DNA of 64,000 nt. Origin: Actinomadura xylanilytica (GTDB taxonomy: Bacteria > Actinomycetota > Actinomycetes > Streptosporangiales > Streptosporangiaceae). A program made the position numbers and the translations under genes. The notes under the pieces are model-generated. The model was given only the letters and a program-made list of their open reading frames with translations. It made no database searches and was not told where the DNA came from. Below are positions 40,596-50,131 of this stretch, piece by piece. The stretch lies in contig NZ_JASNWE010000001.1 of the NCBI RefSeq assembly GCF_030283145.1, forward strand, positions 310,001-374,000. The letters are read 5' to 3'. The first letter of the stretch is position 1. The number at the start of each line of letters is the position of its first letter.

Positions 40596-42020
40596 TTAGG
40601 CCTCGACTTCGGTGCGGTCGCCGCCCCAGAGGGTGTGGAAGGAGCCGTCGCGGTCGACGCGGCGGTAGGTGTGGGCGCCGAAGAAGTCGCGCTGGCCCTG
40701 GGTGAGCGCGGCGGGCAGCCGGCCGGCGCGCAGCGAGTCGTAGTAGGCGAGCGCGGTGGAGAACCCCGGAACGGGGATGCCGAGCCGGGCGGCGGTGGCG
40801 ACCACGTTCCGCCAGGCGTCCTGGGCATCGGCGAGGGCCTCGGCGAAGTGCGCGTCGGTCAGCAGCGTCGGCGTGGACGGGTCGGCCTCGTAGGCGGCGC
40901 GGATCCGGTCGAGGAAGCGGGCCCTGATGATGCAGCCGCCGCGCCAGATGACGGCCATCGCGCCGGCGTCGATGTTCCAGCCGTACTCGGCGCTCCCCGC
41001 CTGGATCTGGTGGAACCCCTGTGCGTAGGCGACGATCTTGGACGCGTACAGCGCCCGCTCGACCTGGTCGGCGAAGCCCGGCTCGGCCGCCGTGGCGCGC
41101 TCCGGGCCGGGCAGCCCCTGGGCCGCCTCGCGCAGGTCGGCGTGGCCGGACACGGACCGGGCGAAGACCGCCTCGGCGATGCCGCCGACCGGGACGCCGA
41201 GGTCCAGCGCCGTCTGCACCGTCCAGCGGCCGGTGCCCTTCTGCTCGGCCTGGTCCAGCACGACGTCCACGAACGGCTTGCCGGTCGCGGCATCGGTGTG
41301 CGCGAGCACCTCGGCGGTGATCTCGATGAGGTACGACTCGAGCCGGCCGGTGTTCCAGGTGGTGAAGACGTCGGCGATCTCGGCGGGGGCCAGGCCCGCG
41401 CCGTGCCTGAGCAGGTCGTAGGACTCGGCGATGAGCTGCATGTCGGCGTACTCGATGCCGTTGTGCACCATCTTGACGAAGTGCCCGGCGCCGTCCGGCC
41501 CGACGTGGGTGCAGCAGGGCGTGCCGTCGACCTTGGCCGCGATGTCCTCCAGCAGCGGCCCGAGGGCCCGGTAGGACTCGGCGGAGCCGCCCGGCATGAT
41601 GCTCGGCCCGTTCAGCGCGCCCTCCTCACCGCCCGAGATGCCGGCGCCGACGAAGTGGATGCCCTGGTCGCGGAGCGCGGCCTCGCGGCGGCGGGTGTCG
41701 GCGAAGTGCGCGTTGCCGCCGTCGACGATCATGTCGCCGCGGTCCAGCAGCGGCGCGAACTCCTCGATCACCGCGTCGGTCGGCGCGCCCGCCTTCACCA
41801 TGATCACCAGCCGGCGGGGCCGTTCCAGCGACGCCACGAACGCCTCGGCCGTCTCCGCGGGCAGGAAGGTGCCCTCGTGGCCGAACTCCTCCACCAGGGC
41901 CTTGGTGCGGGCCGCGGTGCGGTTGTGCACGGCGACGGGATGCCCGTGCCGGGCCAGGTTCCGGGCCAGGTTCCGGCCCATGACCGCCAGCCCGGTGACC
42001 CCTATGCGCGCCTTGTCCAT
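40596..42020 (-). CDS. gnd: 6-phosphogluconate dehydrogenase, NADP-dependent decarboxylating
   Basis: 474 residues, the length of the long (gnd/GndA) form. Motifs: GLAVMGRNLARNLARHG (NADP loop, 10-26), NRTAARTK (phosphate-binding Arg/Thr typical for NADP), GISGGEEGALNGPSIMPGG (about 127-145, family signature), and KMVHNGIEYADMQLIAE (about 182-198, catalytic Lys and Asn). It converts 6-phosphogluconate to ribulose 5-phosphate, CO2 and NADPH in the pentose phosphate pathway. ATG 42020 has AGGAGGAG. It is divergent from the beta-phosphoglucomutase/GH65 operon across 154 bases. Confidence 0.96.
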   Translation of the reverse strand: MDKARIGVTGLAVMGRNLARNLARHGHPVAVHNRTAARTKALVEEFGHEGTFLPAETAEAFVASLERPRRLVIMVKAGAPTDAVIEEFAPLLDRGDMIVDGGNAHFADTRRREAALRDQGIHFVGAGISGGEEGALNGPSIMPGGSAESYRALGPLLEDIAAKVDGTPCCTHVGPDGAGHFVKMVHNGIEYADMQLIAESYDLLRHGAGLAPAEIADVFTTWNTGRLESYLIEITAEVLAHTDAATGKPFVDVVLDQAEQKGTGRWTVQTALDLGVPVGGIAEAVFARSVSGHADLREAAQGLPGPERATAAEPGFADQVERALYASKIVAYAQGFHQIQAGSAEYGWNIDAGAMAVIWRGGCIIRARFLDRIRAAYEADPSTPTLLTDAHFAEALADAQDAWRNVVATAARLGIPVPGFSTALAYYDSLRAGRLPAALTQGQRDFFGAHTYRRVDRDGSFHTLWGGDRTEVEA

Positions 42021-42174
42021 TGGATCTCCTCCTCGTGTACGCCGTACCCAGCTTCTTCGCCGGTCAGCGCCCGGCTGTTGGTTGAACTGGGGGGCGCATG
42101 TACTTGTTCCGGAAGGGAACGGACCTCCATGGTGGAGATCGGACAACGAAGTCGATCACACCCGGGGGGACGCG

Positions 42175-42933
42175 ATGCTTGGACTGCCGGACGGGGCCAC
42201 GGCCTGCCTGTTCGATCTCGACGGGGTGCTGACCCGTACCGCCGCGGTGCACGCCGCCGCCTGGAAGAAGATGTTCGACGGCTTCCTGCGTGACCGGGCG
42301 GACCGCGAGGGCGTCCCGTTCGTCCCGTTCGACCCGGTCAAGGACTACGGGCGGTACGTCGACGGCAAGCGCCGCGAGGACGGCACCCGCTCGTTCCTGG
42401 AGTCGCGCGGCATCACGCTGCCCCCGGGCGGCCCGGACGATCCACCGGAGGCCGAGACCGTGCGCGGGCTCGGCGGTCGCAAGAACCGGCTGGTCCTGAA
42501 GATCATCCAGGACCGCGGCGTGGACATGTACGAGGGCTCGATCGGCTACGTGCGGGCCGCCCGGGAAGCCGGGCTGAAGACCGCGGTGGTGTCCTCCAGC
42601 GCCAACACCGTCCAGGTGCTGGAGACCGTCGGCATCACCGGGCTGTTCGACGCCCGCGTGGACGGCGTGGTGGCGGCCGAGCGGAGCCTGCCCGGCAAGC
42701 CCGCCCCGGACATGTTCCTGGCGGGCGCCCGTGAGCTGGGCGTCCCCGCCGCCGCGGCCGTCGTCTTCGAGGACGCCCTCGCGGGCGTCGAGGCGGGCCG
42801 AGCGGGCGGCTTCGCGTATGTGGTGGGCGTCAACAGGGTCGACGGGGACCATGCCGCCGCGCTCGCCGAGCACGGCGCGGACGTGGTGGTGGCCGACCTC
42901 TCCGAACTGCTTGGGGGATCAGAAGGTGAGTGA
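42175..42933 (+). CDS. Beta-phosphoglucomutase-family HAD hydrolase
   Basis: 252 residues. HAD motif I is FDLDGVLTRTAAVHAAAWKK (nucleophile and acid/base Asp, about 13-32), motif II VVSSSANT (about 138-145), motif III GKPAPDMFL (about 174-182), motif IV VVFEDALAGVEAG. It converts beta-glucose 1-phosphate to glucose 6-phosphate. It precedes, with an 8-base overlap, a GH65 phosphorylase, the enzyme that makes beta-glucose 1-phosphate, so the two constitute a two-step disaccharide-using pathway. GGGGGA ribosome site before ATG 42175. Confidence 0.93.
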   Translation: MLGLPDGATACLFDLDGVLTRTAAVHAAAWKKMFDGFLRDRADREGVPFVPFDPVKDYGRYVDGKRREDGTRSFLESRGITLPPGGPDDPPEAETVRGLGGRKNRLVLKIIQDRGVDMYEGSIGYVRAAREAGLKTAVVSSSANTVQVLETVGITGLFDARVDGVVAAERSLPGKPAPDMFLAGARELGVPAAAAVVFEDALAGVEAGRAGGFAYVVGVNRVDGDHAAALAEHGADVVVADLSELLGGSEGE

Positions 42934-45331
42934 AGCAGAGAGTCCGGCCCCGAGCGACCGGCCCGTCTACCAGGTCGAACCGTGGTGCGTGCGGGAGCCG
43001 GAGCTGCGGCTCGACCGGCTGGCGCAGAGCGAGTCGGTGTTCGCGCTGTCCAACGGGCACCTCGGGCTGCGCGGCAACCTCGACGAGGGCGAGCCGCACG
43101 GGCTGCCCGGCAGCTACCTGAACTCGTTCTACGAGCTGCGCCCGCTGCCGCACGCCGAGTCCGCCTACGGGCTGCCCGAATCAGGCCAGACCGTCATCAA
43201 CGTGACCAACGGCAAGCTGATCCGGCTGCTGGTCGACGACGAGCCGCTCGACGTCCGCTACGGCCGGGTGCACCACCACGAGCGCGTCCTGGACTTCCAG
43301 GACGGGACGCTGACCCGGACCGTCGAGTGGACCTCGCCCGCCGACCGCAGGGTGAAGGTGACCTCGGAGCGGATGGTCTCGCTCACCCAGCGCGCGATCG
43401 CGGCGATCTGCTACGACGTCGAGCCGGTCGACCAGCCGATCCGGGTGGTCGTGCAGTCCGAGCTGGTCGCCAACGAGGAGCTGCCGCACCTCGGCAAGGA
43501 CCCCAGGGTCTCGGCGACGCTGGAGTCCCCGCTGGTCAGCGAGGAGAACGTGGCCAACGGCACCAAGGTGCTGCTGCTGCACCGCACCCGCAACAGCGGG
43601 CTGCGGATGGCGGCCGGGATGTCGCACCACATCGAGGGCCCGGAATCGCTGGCGGTCGACACCGAGAGCTCCGACGACGTCGGCCGGCTGACCGTCGCGA
43701 CCCGGCTGGAGCCCGGCCAGCGGCTGCGGATCGTGAAGTACCTGGCCTACGGCTGGTCCAGCCAGCGGTCCCGCCCCGCGATGCACGACCAGGTGGTGGG
43801 GGCGCTCGCGGGCGCCCGGCAGACCGGCTGGGACGGGCTGCTGGAGGAGCAGCGCCAGTACCTCGACGACTTCTGGTGCGGCGCCGACGTCGAGGTCGAC
43901 GGCGACGCCGAGGTGCAGCAGGCGGTGCGGTTCGGGCTGTTCCACATCCTCCAGGCCGGTGCCCGCGCGGAACGCCGCATGATCCCGGCCAAGGGCCTCA
44001 CCGGGCCCGGCTACGACGGGCACACGTTCTGGGACACCGAGACGTTCGTCCTGCCGGTGCTCACCTTCACCCAGCCCGACGCCGCCGCCGACGCGCTGGC
44101 GTGGCGGCACATGACGCTGCCGCTGGCCCGCGAGCGCGCCACGCAGCTCGGGCTGGCCGGCGCCGCGTTCCCCTGGCGGACGATCCGCGGGCAGGAGTGC
44201 TCGGGCTACTGGCCGGCCGGCACCGCGGCGTTCCACATCAACTCCGACATCTCCGACGCCGTGGTCCGGTACGTGGACGCCACCGAGGACATCCGGTTCG
44301 AGCGCGAGGTCGGCCTGGAGATCCTGGTGGAGACCGCGCGGCTGTGGCGCGGCCTCGGCCACCACGACGTCGAGGGCGTCTTCCGCATCGACGGCGTGAC
44401 CGGGCCCGACGAGTACAGCGCGGTGGGCGACAACAACGTCTACACCAACCTGATGGCGCGCCGGAACCTCCAGGAGGCCGCGGCGATGGCGATGCGCCAC
44501 CCCGACCTCGCCGAGCGGCTGGAGGTGACCACCGAGGAGGCCGCGTCGTGGCGGGACGCGGCGGCGGGGATGCTGATCCCCTACGACGAGCGGATGGAGG
44601 TACACCCGCAGAACGAGGGGTTCACCAACCACGCCCGCTGGGACTTCGCGGCGACCAAGCCCGAGCACTACCCGCTGCTGCTGAACTACCCGTACTTCGA
44701 CCTGTACCGCAAGCAGGTCGTCAAGCAGGCCGATCTGGTGCTGGCGCTGCACCTGTGCGGGGAGGCGTTCACCGCCGAGCAGAAGGCCCGCAACTTCGAG
44801 TACTACGAGTCGCTGACGGTGCGCGACTCCTCGCTGTCGGCGCAGACCCAGGCGGTGGTCGCCGCCGAGGTGGGGCAGCTCGAGCTGGCGCACGACTACC
44901 TCGGCGAGACCGCGCTCCTGGACCTGCACGACATCAACGGCAACACCCGCGACGGGCTGCACATCGCCTCGATGGCCGGGGGGTGGAGCGGCCTGGTCGC
45001 CGGGTTCGGCGGCATGCGGGCGGGCGGCGGGCGGCTGCGGTTCGCGCCGCGGCTGCCCGGCGGGATCACCCGGCTGGCCTTCCGGCTCCGCTACCGCGGC
45101 AACCGGGTGAAGGTCACCGTGACCGCCGAGTCGGCGGTCTACGAGCTGCTGGACGGGCCGGGCCTGGAGCTCCGGCACCACGGGGAGGAGTTCATGCTGG
45201 CCGACAAGCCGGTCGAGCTGCCAATCCCGCAGCCGACCAGCGGGCCGCCGCTGTCCCAGCCGGCCGGCCGCGAACCGGCGCCGCGCCGCATCGACCCGCA
45301 TGGCGGCGACGCCCGCCACCGCTCCCGCTGA
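42926..45331 (+). CDS. Glycoside hydrolase family 65 disaccharide phosphorylase
   Basis: 801 residues. The N-terminal beta-sandwich begins ESVFALSNGHLGLRGNLDEG. The (alpha/alpha)6 barrel contains FWDTETFVLPVLTF, and the general acid Glu in GVTGPDEYSAVGDNNVYTNL (about 490-509). The phosphate-binding end is HIASMAGGWSGLVAGFGGMR. GH65 enzymes split trehalose, maltose, kojibiose or nigerose with phosphate, giving beta-glucose 1-phosphate and glucose. The exact sugar cannot be decided, but maltose or trehalose is most common. GTG at 42926 overlaps the beta-phosphoglucomutase gene by 8 bases. Confidence 0.93.
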   Translation: MSEAESPAPSDRPVYQVEPWCVREPELRLDRLAQSESVFALSNGHLGLRGNLDEGEPHGLPGSYLNSFYELRPLPHAESAYGLPESGQTVINVTNGKLIRLLVDDEPLDVRYGRVHHHERVLDFQDGTLTRTVEWTSPADRRVKVTSERMVSLTQRAIAAICYDVEPVDQPIRVVVQSELVANEELPHLGKDPRVSATLESPLVSEENVANGTKVLLLHRTRNSGLRMAAGMSHHIEGPESLAVDTESSDDVGRLTVATRLEPGQRLRIVKYLAYGWSSQRSRPAMHDQVVGALAGARQTGWDGLLEEQRQYLDDFWCGADVEVDGDAEVQQAVRFGLFHILQAGARAERRMIPAKGLTGPGYDGHTFWDTETFVLPVLTFTQPDAAADALAWRHMTLPLARERATQLGLAGAAFPWRTIRGQECSGYWPAGTAAFHINSDISDAVVRYVDATEDIRFEREVGLEILVETARLWRGLGHHDVEGVFRIDGVTGPDEYSAVGDNNVYTNLMARRNLQEAAAMAMRHPDLAERLEVTTEEAASWRDAAAGMLIPYDERMEVHPQNEGFTNHARWDFAATKPEHYPLLLNYPYFDLYRKQVVKQADLVLALHLCGEAFTAEQKARNFEYYESLTVRDSSLSAQTQAVVAAEVGQLELAHDYLGETALLDLHDINGNTRDGLHIASMAGGWSGLVAGFGGMRAGGGRLRFAPRLPGGITRLAFRLRYRGNRVKVTVTAESAVYELLDGPGLELRHHGEEFMLADKPVELPIPQPTSGPPLSQPAGREPAPRRIDPHGGDARHRSR

Positions 45332-45409
45332 CCCGTCCCGAGGCCCCGCCGCGGGCCCCCGCCGCGTCATGGCGGCGGCCCGGTGCGCGGACCCGACGGG
45401 CGAGCGGGG

Positions 45410-45970
45410 TCAGCCTGGTGCGCCGCAGTCAATGTCGCAGGCGAGGGCCTGCGACTCGGTGGCGGTGGCGGTGGCGGCGACGGGGACGGGGGCCGGGCCC
45501 GATCGGCCGAGCGCGCGGTTGACCAGCAGCCGGCGCGGGCCGGGGCCCTCGTCGCCGAGCCGGTCGTAGGGGTTGGCGAGCGCGCACTTGCTGATGGACA
45601 GGCAGCCGCACCCGATGCAGTCGGTGAGGCTGTCGCGCAGGCGTTCGAGCTGGGCGATGCGGTCGTCCAGGGCGCTGCGCCAGTTCTCCGACAGGTGCGC
45701 CCAGTCCTGCACGGTCGGGGTCCGCTCCTCGGGAAGGGCGTCCAGCGCCTCCCGGATCTCGCTCAGCGGGATACCGACCCGCTGCGAGACCCGGATGAAC
45801 GAGACGCGGCGCAGGGTGTCGCGGGTGAAGCGGCGCTGGTTGCCCACCGTCCGCCGGCTGCTGATCAGTCCCTTGGACTCGTAGAAGTGCAGCGCGGACA
45901 CCGCAACGCCGCTCCGCTCGGCGAGCTGGCCCACGGTCAGTTCGTGAACGCGATGCTCCAGGCGTGTCAT
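45410..45970 (-). CDS. soxR: Redox-sensing MerR-family regulator SoxR
   Basis: 186 residues. The MerR winged HTH is at about 10-75 (LTVGQLAERSGVAVSALHFY, QRRFTRDTLRRVSFIRVSQR), then the dimer helix. The [2Fe-2S] cluster loop CIGCGCLSISKC (CX2CXCX5C, about 126-137) is intact. A longer C-terminal tail with ACDIDCGAPG follows, as in Streptomyces SoxR. In actinobacteria SoxR responds to redox-active secondary metabolites rather than general superoxide. ATG 45970. A SoxR box lies 20 bases upstream of its own start. Confidence 0.95.
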   Translation of the reverse strand: MTRLEHRVHELTVGQLAERSGVAVSALHFYESKGLISSRRTVGNQRRFTRDTLRRVSFIRVSQRVGIPLSEIREALDALPEERTPTVQDWAHLSENWRSALDDRIAQLERLRDSLTDCIGCGCLSISKCALANPYDRLGDEGPGPRRLLVNRALGRSGPAPVPVAATATATESQALACDIDCGAPG

Positions 45971-45989
45971 AGGGGCATCCTATTCACAC

Positions 45990-46007
45990 CTCAACTCTCA
46001 TTGAGGT
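45990..46007. promoter_or_regulatory. SoxR box in the soxR promoter
   Basis: CCTCAA-CTCTCA-TTGAGG: 6-bp perfect arms with 6-base spacer, the canonical SoxR-binding layout (CCTCAA-N6-TTGAGG). It is upstream of soxR itself, implying autoregulation. The next gene upstream is co-directional, so no divergent target is visible. Confidence 0.88.
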
Positions 46008-46080
46008 TTCGGGGTGCGGACGGAGCCTCTGACCGTGCCCCGGAATACCCCGGGAACCGTCCCCCGGACCACCCCGGGAG

Positions 46081-46122
46081 CCGTCCCCGGGACCTCCCCA
46101 GGACGGGGCGTCCCGGGGACGG
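46081..46122 (-). terminator. Hairpin after the HdeD gene
   Basis: CCGTCCCCGGGA (46081-46092) and TCCCGGGGACGG (46111-46122) are perfect 12-bp arms with an 18-base loop that itself contains CCCC/GGGG. It is placed 10 bases beyond the HdeD stop on the minus strand. The surrounding 46030-46080 contains two more CCCGGGA-rich stretches. Confidence 0.6.
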
Positions 46123-46131
46123 ACCCGGCGG

Positions 46132-46719
46132 TCAGGAGTGGGTCGGCGTGGCGCCGCCCATCCCCCGCTCGGCCTCGCGCCGGCGGTCGCCGCCCAGCCG
46201 GCGCAGCCGGAACGCGGCGCCGATCAGCACCGCGCCGAACAGGATCGAGAAGAGGCCGATCAGCCAGACGACGGCGAGGGCGCCCGACACCGGCCAGGCG
46301 AACAGCAGCACGCCGAACACGACCGAGATCACGCCGGTGACCGCGTACAGCCACTCGCCGTGGACCTCCTTGCGCAGCGCGATCGCCGCGATGATCTCCA
46401 TCACGCCGGTGATCACCGCCCAGGCGGCGATCAGCATCAGCAGCGCCAGGCCGGTGATGCCCGGCCACACCAGCGCCGCGATACCGAGCACGACGCCCGC
46501 CACGCCGGACACCGCGCGCCAGGCACGGGACGCGCCGGGACCGCCGCGGACCGCCTCCGCCAGCGCCATCACCCCGTCCACCAGCGCATACGCGCCGAAC
46601 AGGACGACCAGGGCCAGCACCGTGATACCCGGCCAGACCCAGGCGACGACGCCGAACAGCACGGCGAACGCGCCGCGCAGCGCCAGCACCCACCAGTGCC
46701 GGGTGATCTGATCAAACAT
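46132..46719 (-). CDS. HdeD-family (DUF308) membrane protein
   Basis: 195 residues, six membrane helices in three repeats of the HdeD pattern: WWVLALRGAFAVLFGVVAWVWPGIT, then VSGVAGVVLGIAALVWPGIT and VTGVISVVFGVLLFAWPVSG (each a helix ending WPxxx). HdeD is an acid-stress membrane protein in enterobacteria. ATG 46719 overlaps the end of the Clp gene by 8 bases and has GGGAGG before it, so it is expressed with the chaperone, consistent with an envelope or proteotoxic stress operon. Confidence 0.9.
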   Translation of the reverse strand: MFDQITRHWWVLALRGAFAVLFGVVAWVWPGITVLALVVLFGAYALVDGVMALAEAVRGGPGASRAWRAVSGVAGVVLGIAALVWPGITGLALLMLIAAWAVITGVMEIIAAIALRKEVHGEWLYAVTGVISVVFGVLLFAWPVSGALAVVWLIGLFSILFGAVLIGAAFRLRRLGGDRRREAERGMGGATPTHS

Positions 46720-49261
46720 CACTGCCTCCCGAGGACTCGTCGGCGCCGCCGCCCGTGGCGGCGCCGCTGCGGACATCGATCTCCAGCACGTCCCCGGACC
46801 GGTCGGCGACGACGGTGTCGCCCTCGTCGATCCGGCCGTCCAGCAGCATGCGGGAGAGCCTGTTGTCCAGCTCCCGCTGGATGGTGCGGCGCAGCGGGCG
46901 GGCGCCGAACTCGGGCCGGTGGCCCTTCTCGGCGAGCCAGTCCTTGGCCGCCTCGCTGACCTCCAGGCCGACGTCCTGGCCGTGCAGCCGGCGCCTGGTC
47001 CGGTCCAGCAGCAGGTCGACGATCCGGCGGAGCTGCTCGCGGTCCAGCCGGGTGAAGATGATCGTCTCGTCGATCCGGTTGAGCAGTTCGGGCCGCAGCG
47101 TGTGCAGCAGCAGGTCCATGACCTCCTCGCGCAGCTCGGGGCTGTCGCCGCCGGACTCCAGGATCATCTGCGCGCCGATGTTGCTGGTCATGATGATCAC
47201 GCAGTTGCCGAAGTCGACGGTGCGGCCCTGCCCGTCGGTGAGGCGTCCGTCGTCCAGCATCTGGAGCAGGATGTTCATCACGTCCGGGTGGGCCTTCTCG
47301 ATCTCGTCGAGCAGCACCACCGAGTGCGGGCGGCGGCGCACGGCCTCGGTGAGGTGGCCGGCCTCCTCGTAGCCGACATATCCGGGCGGGGCCCCGATGA
47401 GGCGGCTGACGGTGTGCTTCTCCTGGAACTCGCTCATGTCGATGCGGATCATGTGGTCGGTGCCGCCGAACAGCACGTCGGCCAGCACCCGGGCGAGCTC
47501 GGTCTTGCCGACGCCGGTCGGGCCGAGGAACAGGAAGCTGCCCTGCGGCCGGTCCGGGTCGGCGAGGCCCGCGCGGGCGCGGCGCACGGCCTCGGCGACC
47601 GCGTCGACCGCCTCGTCCTGGCCGACGACCCGCTCGTGCAGGTGCTCCTCCAGCCGCAGCAGCCGGTCGCGCTCCTCCTCGGTGAGCTGGGCGACCGGGA
47701 TGCCGGTGCGCCGCGACACCACCTCGGCGACGTCGACCGCGGTCACCTCCGGGACGTCGTCGTGGCCGCCACGGGCCGACTCCAGCTCGGGCCGGAGCCG
47801 CTCGATCTCCTCGCGGATCGCGCCGGCGCGGGCGAAGTCCTCGCTCGCGACCGCCTGGTCCTTGTCGCGGTGCAGGCCCTCCAGGCGCTGCTCCAGCTCG
47901 CGGGCGTCGTCGGCGGGCGACAGCGAGCGCAGCCGCACCCGGGCGGCGGCCTGGTCCATCAGGTCGATCGCCTTGTCGGGCAGGAACCGGTCGGAGACGT
48001 AGCGGTCGGACATGCGCGCCGCGGCGTCGACGGCGTCGTCGGTGATGCGGAGCTGGTGGTGCGCCTCGTAGGTGTCGCGCAGCCCGGCGAGGATCTCCAC
48101 GGTGTCCTCGACGCTCGGCTCGGGCACCAGCACGGGCTGGAAGCGCCGTTCGAGCGCGGCGTCCTTCTCGATGTTCTTGCGGTACTCGTCGATCGTGGTG
48201 GCCGCGACGACGTGCAGCTCGCCGCGGGCCAGCGCGGGCTTGAGGATGTTGGCGGCGTCCATGCCGCCCTCGGCGGACCCGGCGCCGACCAGGGTGTGCA
48301 CCTCGTCGATGAAGATGATCAGCTCGTCGGAGTGCGCGCGGATCTCGTCCACGACCTTCTTGACCCGCTCCTCGAACTCACCGCGGTACTTGGACCCGGC
48401 GACCATGCCGGTCAGGTCCAGCGCGACGACCCGCTTCTCCTTGAGCGGCTCGGGGACGGCGCCGTTGACGATCCGCTGGGCGATGCCCTCGACGATCGCG
48501 GTCTTGCCGACGCCCGGCTCGCCGATCAGGCACGGGTTGTTCTTGGTGCGGCGGGTCAGCACCTCGATGGCCTGCTCGATCACCTCCTCGCGGCCGACGA
48601 CCGGGTCCAGCCGGCCGTCCCTGGCCTCCTCGTTGAGGTCGCGGCCGTACTCGTCCAGCGTCGGGGTCTCGCTCTGGCCGCCGCCGCGGGCCGGGCCGGA
48701 CGCCACGCCGGGCTGGTCGGGGCGGCGCAGCACCGCCTCCTGGATCTCGTTCGCGGACACGCCCTGCGCGGCCAGCAGCCGGGAGGCCGCCGAGTCCTGG
48801 TTGGCGGCCAGGGCGAGCAGCACGTGCTCGGGCCCGATGTAACTGGCCTCCAGCGCCCGCGACACGCGCTGCGCGTCCAGCAGCGCCCGCTTGGCGGCCG
48901 GGGTGAGGGTGGACGGCGTCTCCCCCGGCCCCCGGTCGCTCGCCAGGTCGGCGATCCGGGCCAGCAGCCCGTCGGGCTCGGCGCCGGCCGCGCTCAGCAG
49001 GCCCCGCGCCGGGTCGGTCTGCGCGGCGGCGCCGAGCAGGTCGACCACGTCCAGGTCGGGGGCGCCGCGCTCGCCGGCGCGGTGCAGCGCCTGGCCGAGC
49101 AGCTCGCGGCCGGTCTCGCTCAGCAGGCGGCCGATGTCGACCCGCTCGACGCCGCCCGAGCGGGGCGGCCACGATTCCGGGGCGCCGAACATGCGCCCCT
49201 TCAGGTACTCGAATCCGCGGAACGGGTCGTCGAACATCGAGCCGAACGGCGTGCTGGCCAC
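46712..49261 (-). CDS. Clp/Hsp100 AAA+ ATPase with short middle domain
   Basis: 849 residues. Clp_N repeats span about 45-180 ([20 protein letters not shown]). AAA-1 has Walker A GEPGVGKT (about 245) and [12 protein letters not shown] short ClpC-like middle region with a UVR motif [16 protein letters not shown] (about 470-486) replaces the long ClpB M-domain. AAA-2 has GPTGVGKT (about 580), [20 protein letters not shown] and [12 protein letters not shown]. After MTSNIGAQ the ClpP-docking LGF/IGF-type loop of ClpC is not seen, so it may act as a chaperone without protease. GTG 49261 with GGGGGA. First gene of an operon with HdeD. Confidence 0.9.
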   Translation of the reverse strand: MASTPFGSMFDDPFRGFEYLKGRMFGAPESWPPRSGGVERVDIGRLLSETGRELLGQALHRAGERGAPDLDVVDLLGAAAQTDPARGLLSAAGAEPDGLLARIADLASDRGPGETPSTLTPAAKRALLDAQRVSRALEASYIGPEHVLLALAANQDSAASRLLAAQGVSANEIQEAVLRRPDQPGVASGPARGGGQSETPTLDEYGRDLNEEARDGRLDPVVGREEVIEQAIEVLTRRTKNNPCLIGEPGVGKTAIVEGIAQRIVNGAVPEPLKEKRVVALDLTGMVAGSKYRGEFEERVKKVVDEIRAHSDELIIFIDEVHTLVGAGSAEGGMDAANILKPALARGELHVVAATTIDEYRKNIEKDAALERRFQPVLVPEPSVEDTVEILAGLRDTYEAHHQLRITDDAVDAAARMSDRYVSDRFLPDKAIDLMDQAAARVRLRSLSPADDARELEQRLEGLHRDKDQAVASEDFARAGAIREEIERLRPELESARGGHDDVPEVTAVDVAEVVSRRTGIPVAQLTEEERDRLLRLEEHLHERVVGQDEAVDAVAEAVRRARAGLADPDRPQGSFLFLGPTGVGKTELARVLADVLFGGTDHMIRIDMSEFQEKHTVSRLIGAPPGYVGYEEAGHLTEAVRRRPHSVVLLDEIEKAHPDVMNILLQMLDDGRLTDGQGRTVDFGNCVIIMTSNIGAQMILESGGDSPELREEVMDLLLHTLRPELLNRIDETIIFTRLDREQLRRIVDLLLDRTRRRLHGQDVGLEVSEAAKDWLAEKGHRPEFGARPLRRTIQRELDNRLSRMLLDGRIDEGDTVVADRSGDVLEIDVRSGAATGGGADESSGGSDV

Positions 49262-49403
49262 AATGGTCCCCCCGAGGTCGGTCCGTCCCCCGGCGTCGCG
49301 GCCCGGAGAACCTCTACCCCACTGCTAGCCGCGCGCCGCTCCCGGCAAGACCACGACCACCCCCAAACTGGGCAAATTTCCCCCAGATTGGGGCATCCAC
49401 GGG

Positions 49404-49976
49404 TCAGTCGCGGCGGGCGGCGAGGGCCTCGAGGTGCCGCTCGATCCGGTCCAGCCGGTCCCGCAGGTCGGTGATGTCGCCGTACGAGGCGGACTGCTCC
49501 AGGCGGGTCAGCCGCACCAGCAGGGCGCCGCCGGGTTCGAGGGTGACCAGCCGGGTGTCGTTGACGTGGTCGCCGCCCTGCTCCTGGATGGCCTGGTCGA
49601 CGTTCTCCTGGAGCATCCCGAGGCGGGTCAGCACCTTGTGGTCGTACTCGCCGTCCCGCGCCAGGACGCTCGGCCGGCCGCGCACCACCCGGCCGAGCGC
49701 GGGCATCCACGCGGCCACCCGGACGGTGATCGAGTTGGCCGCGACCAGCACCGCGGCGCCGAGGACGCCGCCCCACAGCGAGTTGTCCGGGCCGATGATC
49801 GCGTTCTGCACGACGTTGGAGAGCAGCAGCATGACCACGAAGTCGAACCCGTTGAGCTGGGCGAGCTCCCGCTTGCCCGCCAGCCGCAGCAGCACCACCA
49901 TCGCCAGGAAGACCCCGACCGTGCGGACGATCTTCTCGTCGACCGGGATGCCCATCGAGAACAGGTCATGCCACAT
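49404..49976 (-). CDS. DUF421 (YetF-like) membrane protein
   Basis: 190 residues. Three membrane helices in the first 90 residues (VRTVGVFLAMVVLLRLAGKR, FDFVVMLLLSNVVQNAIIGP, VLGAAVLVAANSITVRVAAW) are followed by the cytoplasmic DUF421 domain with GRPSVLARDGEYDHKVL, a frequent GxPxxLxxxG pattern. The tail is a coiled helix. The family includes YetF/YdfS proteins implicated in spore germinant or membrane processes; the role here is unknown. ATG 49976 is favoured over GTG 49985 by GGTGAGG spacing. Confidence 0.88.
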   Translation of the reverse strand: MWHDLFSMGIPVDEKIVRTVGVFLAMVVLLRLAGKRELAQLNGFDFVVMLLLSNVVQNAIIGPDNSLWGGVLGAAVLVAANSITVRVAAWMPALGRVVRGRPSVLARDGEYDHKVLTRLGMLQENVDQAIQEQGGDHVNDTRLVTLEPGGALLVRLTRLEQSASYGDITDLRDRLDRIERHLEALAARRD

Positions 49977-50070
49977 CGCCCGCACCTCACCGTCGCGTCG
50001 CCGCCGTCACCGCGGCGGCCGAACCCGCCGCCGCACGCCGACACAGTGCCAGTCCCGGGCCGGAACGGCG

Positions 50071-50102
50071 GCGGGACCACGCCGCGCACGGCGTGGTCCC
50101 GC
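50071..50102 (-). terminator. Strong hairpin terminator of pckG
   Basis: Perfect 14-bp arms: GCGGGACCACGCCG (50071-50084) and CGGCGTGGTCCCGC (50089-50102), loop CGCA. It begins 30 bases beyond the pckG stop on the minus strand. Confidence 0.85.
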
Positions 50103-50131
50103 TGTCGTCCCTGCGGCCCGTGGCCCCCGGG

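Noticed and set aside
45340..45390. GC-rich inverted sequence after the GH65 gene as terminator
   Set aside because: Arms are short and interrupted (CCGCCGC / GCGGCGG with mismatched extensions); similar pairings arise by chance at this GC content.
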